This document shows, in pieces, positions 54,927-64,000 of a DNA stretch of 64,000 bases. The stretch is from Fragilaria radians (lineage: Eukaryota; Bacillariophyta; Fragilariophyceae; Fragilariales; Fragilariaceae): contig CAAAJI010000005.1 in assembly GCA_900642245.1 (NCBI GenBank), positions 181,322 to 245,321 of the forward strand, read 5' to 3'. Below the pieces are notes generated by a model, which did not search any database, was not told the origin of the DNA, and saw only the letters and a program-made list of their open reading frames with translations. The position numbers were made by a program, and so were the translations under genes. The number at the start of each line of letters is the position of its first letter. Position 1 is the stretch's first letter.

Positions 54927-57108
54927 ATTTATTACGTAAACCCTTACCTTTCAGTTGATAGCATATGACTTTAAGGGATAGTTTCATGGGCATAAATGGA
55001 CTAAGAGTTGACTAACTGTAGTTAATTCATGAATATCAATCGTAAGATATTGCATTTTCTGTTTGACTTTGTGAAAGAATAATCTTCAGTAATTATATTT
55101 TGGCATTTAAACATCCTACATTTATTTCAAACCTCGACTCCTCCTTCACTAGCACCATTGCATTACTTGAATTACAATTCGTAGCTCTTTTACATTTCAA
55201 TCAAGGATCTCATATTTTATCATTTCATTCCTAGGATTTAAAAATCTATCTCCGATATCTGGAAGTTCGAGGTGGTTTATGCAAATGGAGGTTTAGAGTA
55301 TGACTTGTCAAGGTATGCATTACTTTGAATTACACTTGGTAGCTCTTTTGCATTTCAATCTTGGATCTCATATTTTATCATTTCTTTCCTAGGATTTAAA
55401 AATCTATCTCCGATATCTGGAAGTTCGAGGTGTTTTATGCAAATGGAGGTTTAGAGTATGACTTGTCAAGCTATGCAAGAATTCAGCAAAAAAAATTGTA
55501 GTTCAAAATTTAGGTATGATTACTCAGAACATTCGGAGGTTTGAGCTCTGCTAGATAAAGAATTGTAATTGCTTGTAGTGATGGGCATAAATCTGGCTTA
55601 CTTAGTTTGAGCATCTGCATCTTCTTAGACCCAAATATTTATACTTATCTGATTTTCTTGGTAAGCGGGGAGTACTCTAAATTTTGCGATATCCAAAAGT
55701 AGAGGAGAATGAACAGAATGATCTATAACGATATGGTTACCTCCAATATGAGCTTATTCTGATCATTGAATGATGTCATGACCACCTATACGATATTAGT
55801 AAATCGTTAGGCTGGTGCTCCCGAATTCCACAGTACCAATGTCACTACTCACTTGCGGGAAAGTGGAGACGATAAAAATTGCCTAGATCATTCATAGAAA
55901 GTTAATGCATCATACGATCTGATAAACAAGTGACAAAATTGCAAATGTCTAGGATCTTTAGTTACAGGATTCTTTTCCAATCACAAGCAAAATTTGAGTT
56001 GAATTAAACTTACCACATGGAAGTTTTATTGTCATTCTTAAATATCAATGTGGTCCAGGTTCGCAATCAAGAGTGAAAAATGGGAAGCAATATAGTAGAG
56101 GAAATTGGATATCTCCAATACTTTTGCACAACACATCTCATCAGCAATTACATATGCATTCCTACATTAATGCTCACAATCTCCTTATTTTTCCTCGTAA
56201 AATCAGATTGTTATCCTTTCTCCTCATCTTCCAATATACTGCATACAAAAGTAGATAGATCATATCATTGAATTCCAGTGATAACCTAAGATTGTTGAAA
56301 TTTTGCAACTTATTTTATGTGCAATTGATAACAACAAAATAAGCAGTTCTGAACAAAAGTGCTCTATACTCATTTGGAAAGCACATTCGAAGCATTTATC
56401 GCTGATGATTCTATTCTCAAATTGAATCAGACAACAGTCAACCATAAATATGACATCATCTCCAGAATTTCAACATTACATACCAACAAAGGGATCATGT
56501 GATTGTATTGATTAACAAATCTTGAGTAGTAACATATGCATTATATATCAATATGTAGTTGGAGTACAATGTTTCAATGAAAGTCTGAAAAACAAATTGA
56601 GTTCAATTGCAAAACCTCCATATCAGAAAACACACAACAAAAAGTTAGAGTACACATTGCGTATGAAAAATGTGCTGACATTATTAGGGAACGACGGATG
56701 AAAAACGAAGGCAAGTCCTTGTTTAATTGTCAATATTGAGAGATTAGACAACCATAGGAGTTGCACTGTAGAAGGTTCCAAATAGTTAAGAAATTCAGCC
56801 CGCCACAACTGCAGTTCAAAAGAAATAGAGGGAAATATACTCGTACTCAATGTTGATATCCGTGGGTCTCACTTGGATTTAGTTTCTGTGAAAACGAAGC
56901 CGTATACTTTTTGGACATGTGAATTGTGTCTGCAGTTGAAACTCATTACTCATTGCAGCTTCTGCTCAAATTTTCTAGAGTTTCTTCCGTCAAAAATCTC
57001 AGTTTTCGATATTGATACTTATTATGCATAAAAGCGAAATCTGAACTTAATGTATTTATTTAATTAGCAAACATCATGTCCTTTCGAAAAATGGAGTTTT
57101 AAATTCTT
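54927..57108. other. intergenic, with a tandem duplication
   Basis: AT-rich spacer of 2.2 kb. Apart from the 158-bp duplication at 55159-55477 I see only short chance frames. Confidence 0.6.
55159..55477 (+). repeat. 158-bp tandem duplication
   Basis: Two adjacent copies, about 55159-55317 and 55316-55477, offset by 157-158 bases. They differ by a handful of substitutions and one single-base indel. The right ends (GACTTGTCAAG) and the inner block TCTATCTCCGATATCTGGAA are identical. It is non-coding in both copies. Confidence 0.9.
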
Positions 57109-57768
57109 TTAGATTATTTCAGGCACGCTGCCATCGGTTGGTTCCGAAAGCTTAATATCCTCCATCTCGTTCTCTTCTGAAGCGCCGTTTGCCTTTCCGT
57201 TACTTGCACGCATTGACTCCTTTAAGGTTTCACCATCAGCTTCTAGAACTAATTCAGAGGAAGGTATGTCATGCTTCCCTCGTGCTTTGGAACGGTATTT
57301 CTTTCGATAAATCATGTAGGCAACACCTGAACAAAAGCTCAGAACGATTATCACAATGACTACAGTAACCCCCCCTGATAGTCCACCTTTGGAACTTTCA
57401 TTAAAAGGTGGTGGAGTTTGTTGAGAATCATTAAAAGGCCAACTGTCAGGTTTTGAACCCTCAACAAATTGGCAGTGATCGCCTTCGTATCCTGTTGGAC
57501 ATTCACATCCTAAATGGGCTGACTCTGATGACACCATGACTTTGCACTTTCCAGAATTAGTGCAGAAAGAAATAGCAGAAACCTCTTGGTTGAATGTGCA
57601 AAAAGAAGTTGCTTTATGTTCGCAATATAATCCTGAATATACAGCATCTATGTTCCCTTCGTCGCAATCGCAGTAGTAGCCTCCTTCATCATATGGATTC
57701 TGAGAACACATAGATCCATTTTCACATCTGTGGCCATCAGGGCAAATTTGGCTCAATACCTGCGACAT
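57109..57768 (-). CDS. EGF-like single-pass membrane protein
   Basis: The frame from ATG 57768 gives 219 residues. The N-terminal half is Cys-rich with two EGF-like modules: CPDGHRCENGSMC ... YCDCDEG ... YCEH, then CTNSGKCKV ... GCECPTGYEGDHCQF. A Pro/Ser linker (QQTPPPFNESSKGG) precedes a transmembrane segment (VTVVIVIIVLSFCSGVAYMI), a basic stop-transfer RKKYRSKARGK, and a cytoplasmic tail of about 60 residues rich in Glu. That is type I topology, yet no signal peptide is present with this start. A small upstream exon (ATG at about 57871, MLRPLL, donor GTATGT, acceptor CGCAG just after ATG 57768) is possible but would give a very short leader, so the 5' end is unresolved. It is divergent from the Pro/Thr-rich membrane gene. 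Cell-surface adhesion or sensing is inference. Confidence 0.7.
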   Translation of the reverse strand: MSQVLSQICPDGHRCENGSMCSQNPYDEGGYYCDCDEGNIDAVYSGLYCEHKATSFCTFNQEVSAISFCTNSGKCKVMVSSESAHLGCECPTGYEGDHCQFVEGSKPDSWPFNDSQQTPPPFNESSKGGLSGGVTVVIVIIVLSFCSGVAYMIYRKKYRSKARGKHDIPSSELVLEADGETLKESMRASNGKANGASEENEMEDIKLSEPTDGSVPEII

Positions 57769-58066
57769 GAGTTTTAGTCAGAGAGACGGCGATGGTGCTA
57801 TATATATATGTGAGGGATGGGAGTATTGTGCATTAAATTAATCGTGTAAACATACTAAGAGAGGTCGTAGCATTGTTATTAGCGTTCGATTGTTTGAATT
57901 TATCGAGCTGGCAGTTCTCAACGGAATCTCGTCTTGCCGTCTTCCCATTTGGAGCGTAAATCAAAAACCGGTTTTTTGTCCACGTCGTGAATCCGCTCCT
58001 TCATTGGAAGATCCATTTGAGACGCAAAGACAAAGACTCACGTACTTTTACTTCGGACGCCAAGCC
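57769..58066. promoter_or_regulatory. shared divergent promoter region
   Basis: 298 bp between two head-to-head genes for membrane proteins. It contains a TATATATATAT stretch near 57801-57811. It may also hold a small first exon of the EGF-like gene. The two genes may be co-regulated, which is inference. Confidence 0.4.
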
Positions 58067-59215
58067 ATGATTCAGCTTTCCTACTGGAACCTTTTCATTA
58101 TTTTAATGATATGGAGGGATAGTATCTTCAGGGTTTTCGTCACTGCTTCTCGAGAATCTCATTTGTTGTCAGGTCACAGCAAATCATACAATCGAGATAG
58201 AGGAGTATTGTTAGAATCAATGTATGACCATACTGTGACAGCAAGGGAGGAAAGGAGGCGGACAAATTCAACATCTCCTACAGTTTATCCAGCAGACTCC
58301 CTTATCCCTCCTCAGCCCTCGCGTAAGCCAAAACGACACAAAACTCCACAGCCTACACTAATGCCATCTGGAGCACCTGTTTCCGAAGAAGACAACGACG
58401 GAACCGATGACGGTGAAAACGAGAACACTCCAGACTCTGAACCGACCGCACCGATTGCGCCAGGTGCCCCATCGGATGGGAGGCAATCTCCAGCTAGAGA
58501 GGCACCTTATGAGGATCCGAATGAAAACTCAATAAACAGTAGTCCAACAATCGCTCCAATATCCTCTGATTCGGTCACAATGAAGCCAAGTCCATACGTA
58601 GCACCTTCCTCTAGTTTATCGGATGACGTTATTGACGAAGAAGGTAAAAGTCAAGGCATAGAGCCTGTGGCACCTTCGGTACCTGTGACCACTGTTGCTC
58701 CTGTTCCAAAACGCATGACGCAACGCCCGTATAAGCCTCCGATGACTACTATTGATGAAACGAACAAACCAACACTTCGTCCCACCTCTTTTTCAGTCAC
58801 ATCTTTAACCTTCCCACCCACGCAAGAAAAGATTGACACACTACAACCGACAGCTGAATACGTTCGCATTGATGACGACCCAATTCTGGAGCAAGAAATC
58901 AAGCAGGAAGAAGAAAAGGAAGAACATGGCATAGAGCAGGTTGAAACAGAAGCCAAAACAGCAGGTGGTATTGGTTTTCTTTTAGCTATTTTTGCAATGA
59001 TTTTCACTGCGTATCAGATGTCCGAAAATCCCGATGGCATATATGCAAGCGTCTGTCGACTAGCAATTACGATTGTTGGATGCGGAATCAAATTAATCCT
59101 GATGCCGTGTCGTAACTTGTTAGGAAACCGATATCATGCCGGACACATCCCCGTTAGCACTTTGGAATACCGAGAGCCGTACCGAGGAGGGAGTACAGGT
59201 ATAGAAATGTCTTAG
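58067..59215 (+). CDS. Pro/Thr/Ser-rich surface membrane protein
   Basis: 382 residues from ATG 58067. The frame is open for 59 more codons upstream but without an ATG. The first 30 residues (MIQLSYWNLFIILMIW) form a signal peptide or anchor. Residues about 65-280 are rich in Pro, Thr, Ser and acidic residues, with PTLMPSGAP, PTAPIAPGAPSD and PSVPVTTVAPVP, like the Pro/Thr-rich linkers common in diatom cell-surface and frustule-associated proteins. Two hydrophobic segments follow near the C-terminus (GGIGFLLAIFAMIFTAYQM and VCRLAITIVGCGIKLILM), and a tail with YREPYRGGSTGIEMS. I do not recognise a catalytic domain. It is head to head with the EGF-like gene, 298 bp apart, so a joint role at the cell surface is possible. 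Confidence 0.75.
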   Translation: MIQLSYWNLFIILMIWRDSIFRVFVTASRESHLLSGHSKSYNRDRGVLLESMYDHTVTAREERRRTNSTSPTVYPADSLIPPQPSRKPKRHKTPQPTLMPSGAPVSEEDNDGTDDGENENTPDSEPTAPIAPGAPSDGRQSPAREAPYEDPNENSINSSPTIAPISSDSVTMKPSPYVAPSSSLSDDVIDEEGKSQGIEPVAPSVPVTTVAPVPKRMTQRPYKPPMTTIDETNKPTLRPTSFSVTSLTFPPTQEKIDTLQPTAEYVRIDDDPILEQEIKQEEEKEEHGIEQVETEAKTAGGIGFLLAIFAMIFTAYQMSENPDGIYASVCRLAITIVGCGIKLILMPCRNLLGNRYHAGHIPVSTLEYREPYRGGSTGIEMS

Positions 59216-60044
59216 TGCCCACTGCTTTATCCGTGGAAAAAAACGATATGGTGTTGCACTTAGATTTGAGGGGAAATTCTCAATATTGGCGGTTGTAAAT
59301 GGAAAATCTGCAAGAATTTGATCCACATAATGCAATGATAGAGATATCTTTCTGAACTGAGAATGTAGAAATATGGTATTCATTATGACTTGAAACAAAA
59401 ATTGTCTTTTGTAAATCCTCATTCTTTTCTATAGTTGCATTTCAACATGCATTAACTTGCCAATAGAGAATTTTCTGTTTTGGTAATGGAAAAAAAATAG
59501 AATCTTTACAATAAGCATTATTAAATGAATTAGCTTTTCTGAGCTTCCCCTGATCTCAATTAAACTGACAGTTGGAAATATCTTTCTCAACGCTGAAAAT
59601 TAGTGAACTTTAAAATTATTTGTGTGAAATTGAGAAATGATTTGCGGATTCTTCTGATATATTTCTGAATTTTGTGAAATAGGGATTAGAAAAAGGATCT
59701 GGTGGGATGAACATTTATTTTTGGTTAGCATGAAACCCAAGTTTTTGTAAGCTAATCGTCTCACGCTCGGCAAATACTAACATGGTAAATTACTCGTATA
59801 CTTGTCTTTCCGGAACAAATTGGAAATCTTTTTGTCGCCTGTCCGACATCCGATAAGGACATCGAGTCATCTCCATTTAAAATACTCGAGTAGTCAATTG
59901 TAGTACTGGTTTTTGAGTCCATTAGGCGAGAACTCCGTTACCCTTATTAGGTAAGGTTTCCAGAAATACTTCCAAAACCAATAAAATCTGTAATTATCCC
60001 ATCATCTCATTTTCGCATAGTTTCTCGGATAGATTGCGAACAAT
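59216..60044. other. intergenic, no gene recognised
   Basis: AT-rich spacer of about 830 bp ending with the RanBP1 promoter and 5' UTR. No clear motif seen. Confidence 0.5.
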
Positions 60045-60900
60045 ATGAGCACTTTTGATGATGAACCAACCGAGACCCCAAAGGGCGAAGAGACTGGTGA
60101 AGATGAACCACTAAAGGAAGAAGAAAGCACAGCGACATTTGAACCTGTAGTAAGTTAAATATAGAAGTTAAACACTTTATGGATGTAGAAATTACTGGAG
60201 ATTGGTATTGAATGCAATGCCAAATGATATTTCCTTGACGTTTCCTGCTGATTCTATCCATTATTTCTACTTTCTAACCCTATCCATTAACTTTCAATGC
60301 AGGTAAAACTGGAAGAGGTCGAAGTGAAGAGTGGAGAAGAAGACGAGGTAAATGCATTGTTTTGTCATTTTAACTCATGACTCTTGACAAATCTCACACA
60401 CTTTGTAGGAAGTCGTCATTTCATTGCGATCCAAATTATTTGTTTTTGGCGAAACATTGCTCGACAAAGGAACTGGGAAAAAGACATGGAAGGAACGTGG
60501 TATTGGTGAAATTCGCATTCTCCGTCATAGAGAACACCAGCGTCTACGAGTTTTGATGCGTCAAGAAAAGACGATGAAAGTGATTGTAAACCATGCTTTG
60601 GATCCACGAATTTCCCTCGAGCCCAACGCAGGATCGGACAGATCGTGGGTCTGGTCTGCCTTTGACTTCGCAGATGGAGAATTAACTGAGACTGTCTTCG
60701 CTGTTCGTTTTGCTGACTCTGATATTGCCAATCAGTTTAAGGATAAATTTGTCGAATGTCAGAAAGAGATGGAAAATCTTCTTGAAGGAGAAGATAAGCC
60801 AGGTAATGATGGTGGAGCAGCAGCAAACGAAACAGCTGATGCACTTGCTGGTTTGAATACCGGTGGCGATACTGAAGACGATGATAGTGTTGACGTGTAG
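60045..60900 (+). CDS. Ran-binding protein 1 (RanBP1)
   Basis: Exons 60045-60149, 60303-60347 and 60409-60900, introns of 153 and 61 nt, 213 residues. The first two exons encode an acidic leader. Exon 3 holds the Ran-binding domain: SLRSKLFVFGETLLDKGTGK, the diagnostic KTWKERGIGEIRILRH, RLRVLMRQEKTMKVIVNHAL and SWVWSAFDFADGELTETVFA. The C-terminal tail is acidic and rich in Gly and Ala. The protein helps RanGAP hydrolyse GTP on Ran and release cargo complexes on the cytoplasmic side of nuclear pores. The exon 1 donor lies in GTAGTAAGT; taking GTAAGT keeps the frame. No nuclear export signal was identified with confidence. Confidence 0.92.
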
Positions 60901-60982
60901 TGAACATAGGCATCATATCTTTCGTAAGCTTCTATTTGAGGCCGTTGTTATTTATATATTGGTATCGTTAATTAGATTAAAC

Positions 60983-62802
60983 CTAGGAAATTTCAACACT
61001 TGATTCTCGCTTAGGGATGGGTGAACATCCATGTCGTACTCCTGACCTTCGTAGTAAAGTGATACCCTCATTCACTTTAGCCTGGAGAGTTTCTTGATCA
61101 CCGAGCAAAATTGCATCTTCATGGTCGATTCGAAGGAATGCTAAAAGCCGTGCGTAGCCATTGCATAAAGTGAAGCCACAGAGAGCCAAAATTAAAAGAG
61201 GGGCATAGATTGAAAAACTTGTTCCGAAGAAGGGAACAGTTTCCATGTGACTCATGACGTGTGCAAAGGCGCAGTCGGTCGATGAAGTATCATATTTAAT
61301 CCTATATATTTGGAAATAACTATTAAAAGCAGATATTCAAGGAATCAAGACAAATTCAATTTGATCATTACTTACATGAACAGGTAGTTGTATCCAAGAG
61401 GAAACTGCATTCGGACCAAATATTGGGCGTTAAAGATCAAAGAAACACCCGAGCTCATCTTGCGTCCCCTGAGCTTATAGGGTCCAAATAAGCTGAGCTT
61501 GAATAAGCTGCTATAAACGCATATAGACATATAAAGGAAGGGTATCAACGCAGAGAGCTGAAATAGTAATCCTCTAGTTTTGTCGAACCATCGCAATAAC
61601 AATGCAAATGGAGAAGCATTAAATGGAAGCCATAGAGTAGCTTCAGACCATAGAACCATCACTGACAAAATGGCACACAAGAAGCCTAGGAATCTGAAAA
61701 TATGATTCCGAATATATCTAAGCCAAACGTATCGACAGCGACGAGAAAATAAATGTATACACAACTCCAGGTTTCCTTTCGATGACGGATCACAAGCGCC
61801 TGAGTAACAAGTAGAACCTTCAACGAGTTCACCGTAAAATTCACTCCTTTTCACAATTGAATACCAACGCTGCTCTGCAGATAAAACTTCATTTTGCGCA
61901 TTTTGTAATCGACGATTGAGTTTCGCAAGGTATTCAATAGTTGGATATCCTTCGTCGGTTATGGCGGCTGAGTGACTTTCTTGACGTCGCTGGCCATTTG
62001 TGGTGCGCCGGCGTTGTAACTCTGGACTGAGTACAGCTGTAGTTTTTCGCAAGGTGAGCAATTTGTCAACACATTGAGCATATATGGGATCCATCATTGG
62101 CAACATTCGGTTTCCGTTTTCCTCGTAATCACCAATACGCACTGCTGCATTATCAATCATAGCTTCGCAGTCTTGTAAATCCCAAACTGCCTCGAAGAGA
62201 TGCTCATCAGCATTTGAAGCTATAATTTGAGTGCGACGAAGCTCCATTGTTGGATTAGCTTGTCGCCATATCTTTCTAGGAAGGTCGACTAGACCATAAC
62301 CAAGCAATAAAGAGACCAACAAAAGACCATAAGTATTGCCTATTGCCATCAAGACTGGAACAACATGCCACGAGTGTAATTGAATCACCATGAAAATAAC
62401 ACCCACCAATCCTGCTACTAAAATAACCAGGTAGCCTTTGACAGCAGCTCGACAACCAGCTTGAAGTCGCGATTGAAAGGTAAAATGTCCACTCAAAAGC
62501 GACTCTCTTACGAGAGGGAGAAGTACATAGCCCAAGAGAAATGTTGACCAGTAAATAACTTGCCAGGGACCATATGTAGCATTTGGATGGATTTTACGGT
62601 CATTGTCTAATTCGAAAAACGTAGTGACCGTGAGGTCCACTGGAAGCAAAGCTACTCCTGCGAAACCTAGACCAAAGCTAATCACGACGAAAAACTTTGT
62701 AGCCAAGCTAGTATTTGGACTGGCAAAATGGAAGACCAGGAATGCTGAGAGTATGAACAAACTTGCAAGAAGAAGGAAAAGAAATTCAGTTGGAATGTTC
62801 AT
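60983..62802 (-). CDS. LMBR1-domain multi-pass membrane protein
   Basis: Exons 61376-62802 and 60983-61301 (74-nt intron), 581 residues. About nine hydrophobic segments are visible: one at the start (FLFLLLASLFILSAFLVFHF), then VVISFGLGFAGVALLPVDL, WSTFLLGYVLLPLV, LVILVAGLVGVIFMVIQL and VLMAIGNTYGLLLVSLLLGYG. A cytoplasmic loop with coiled-coil character follows (about residues 185-350), then FLGFLCAILSVMVLWSEATLWL, LLFQLSALIPFLYMSICVYS and a last pair across the splice. LPVDL, GNTYGLLLVSLLLGYGLVDLP and W-E at the sixth segment are hallmarks of the LMBR1/LMBD family, which includes lysosomal cobalamin exporters and lipocalin receptors. The substrate here is unknown. It is convergent with RanBP1, 82 bp apart. 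Confidence 0.87.
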
Positions 62803-64000
62803 GAATAATTTGTTGTGGATGAGTTGCCACAGAAGTTTGCGATTTCTTCCCTGAAGAAAATTGAACGCAATGCTATTACGGTTACTTGCTCATACTTTAG
62901 CATTAAAGTTGGTCCGTGTGAGCAAAATTCGTGATACTCCGATGACTGTGGATAAATGGAAATTTATGCTGCTCAACGCTTAAAAATACCGTTAGGCGAT
63001 ATTCAAATCTCACCGTAAAATTTTGAAAATGACCACAAAATGATTTCGCACGTACACAAACCATTTTAAACTTATATTTCATACTTTGTCAACTAAATAC
63101 ATTCACCACAAGTATTCAATTGCCGGTGTCCCTCATTAGCCATTAATGCTTCCATAATCTAGTATAAATTAAATAACATATATGCAACTTAAGGCATTAT
63201 TGCCTACTCATTCTTATTTTATAGTACTGACTACCTCCATTGTTTGACATATCTTAATACGAATGTCACCGAGTTAATTTCAATAAAAAAAGATAAATTA
63301 TATTTAATCACTCCCAGCCTTTCCTTTTCTTGAAATATTACTATCAAGGGTGGTACCATTACAATTTGAGTAACAATATTTTTCACTTTATTACGGGACT
63401 ATGGCTAGGCTGGATAATTTAGATAAAAAGGGTTTTACTCTGTTGCCTAATCATCCAAGCCAATTCGGACTTTGACACCAACTTAGCAAAGAAAAAAATC
63501 TTTGTAATATATATCTCAAGAAAAAAGCAATACATTATTTTACGATAGATATAAAAATCTAATTTATAGAAAGTTTGCCATCGCAAAATATCGACACTTC
63601 AAAATGGATCATTAATTTGAACAAGCTCTATAACTCTATTGAGATTTTCTTAGAAAAGTTATTCTGCGAGAGGGGTAATCCAGCATTGGCTGAGTTTCAC
63701 TCTCACGGGACACGCACTACTTGTGCTAGCGTAGCTTGCCGTGTAGTTGATAAGTACATTACTTTACTGATACAGTTGGTACTAAAAAGGATGTCCATGG
63801 GTCATGTCTAACTGTATGACATAGTATACATGAATTATAGCATTTTTTGATGTGACCACATGAAGGATTAGCTGATGGTCACTTCTATTCCATTTATGCT
63901 CAGGTGAGCTAAAACAATGGGATACCCGCTTTTGTAGAGCCTTAGCCAAAAAAGTGTAAGCAATTGCATATTGATAGGCATTTTTGTCTTTGTTTCAGAT
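62803..64000. other. upstream region of the LMBR1 gene, no other gene recognised
   Basis: AT-rich. It carries one GATACTCCGA motif at 62933-62942. An open frame at 63575-63811 has no recognisable content. The right edge of the window is non-coding as far as I can see. Confidence 0.5.

Noticed and set aside
57890..58066. Upstream extension of the Pro/Thr-rich membrane protein by 59 codons
   Set aside because: The extension has no ATG, while ATG 58067 begins a good hydrophobic signal.
63575..63811. Plus-strand open frame of 78 codons near the window end
   Set aside because: No ATG-started recognisable protein, and the surrounding sequence is spacer-like.

Overview
This window is nuclear DNA of a photosynthetic stramenopile, most likely a diatom. 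Several things point there. Genes carry short GT-AG introns (54 to 153 nt, most with a GTAAGT donor). Two enzymes have a signal peptide running into an Ala/Phe junction, as in plastid import through four membranes (acetylglutamate kinase, prolyl-tRNA synthetase). There is a decayed Copia element resembling diatom CoDi elements, and a Pro/Thr-rich surface protein of diatom style. No bacterial operon, rRNA, tRNA or CRISPR array was seen. The intergenic DNA is AT-rich and largely empty.

Layout. 1-2.6 kb: 5'-truncated FAD-dependent carotenoid-isomerase/retinol-saturase-like enzyme. 4.9-5.5 kb: a MANF/CDNF-family ER protein. 5.9-9.8 kb: large AAA ATPase, tail to tail with a mitochondrial Oxa1 insertase (9.9-11.3 kb). 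11.4-14.7 kb: a dead PIF/Harbinger transposon with two convergent, broken genes, inserted just upstream of OXA1. 15.3-16.5 kb: Copia remnant. 16.8-18.4 kb: UBA-UAS-UIM-UBX p97 adaptor. 20.2-20.8 kb: mitochondrial ribosomal protein bL19m. 22.3-23.3 kb: plastid acetylglutamate kinase. 24.1-26.1 kb: prolyl-tRNA synthetase, tail to tail with a cyclophilin whose start codon is split by an intron. 30.2-30.8 kb: small basic protein of unknown role. 30.9-36.8 kb: a 1957-residue NB-ARC/TPR STAND protein. 38.2-38.9 kb: possible pseudogene. 39.8-41.5 kb: phosphoglycerate mutase with a long C-terminal extension. 42.7-43.5 kb: unknown protein. 46.0-48.2 kb: CDC45. 53.4-54.9 kb: CAMK-type kinase. 57.1-59.2 kb: divergent pair of membrane proteins (EGF-like and Pro/Thr-rich). 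60.0-60.9 kb: RanBP1. 61.0-62.8 kb: LMBR1-domain membrane protein.

The genes are mostly unrelated housekeeping genes, not one pathway. Some share a compartment: mitochondrion (OXA1, bL19m, perhaps the mutase), plastid (acetylglutamate kinase, prolyl-tRNA synthetase), ER and p97 quality control (MANF, UBX protein), nucleus and replication (CDC45, RanBP1). The items most worth following up are the NB-ARC/TPR protein, the MANF homologue, the split initiation codon of the cyclophilin, the unnamed second gene of the Harbinger element, and an octapeptide repeat in the gene-poor 48-53 kb stretch. All exon coordinates were worked out by eye from splice signals and protein continuity; none has transcript support.
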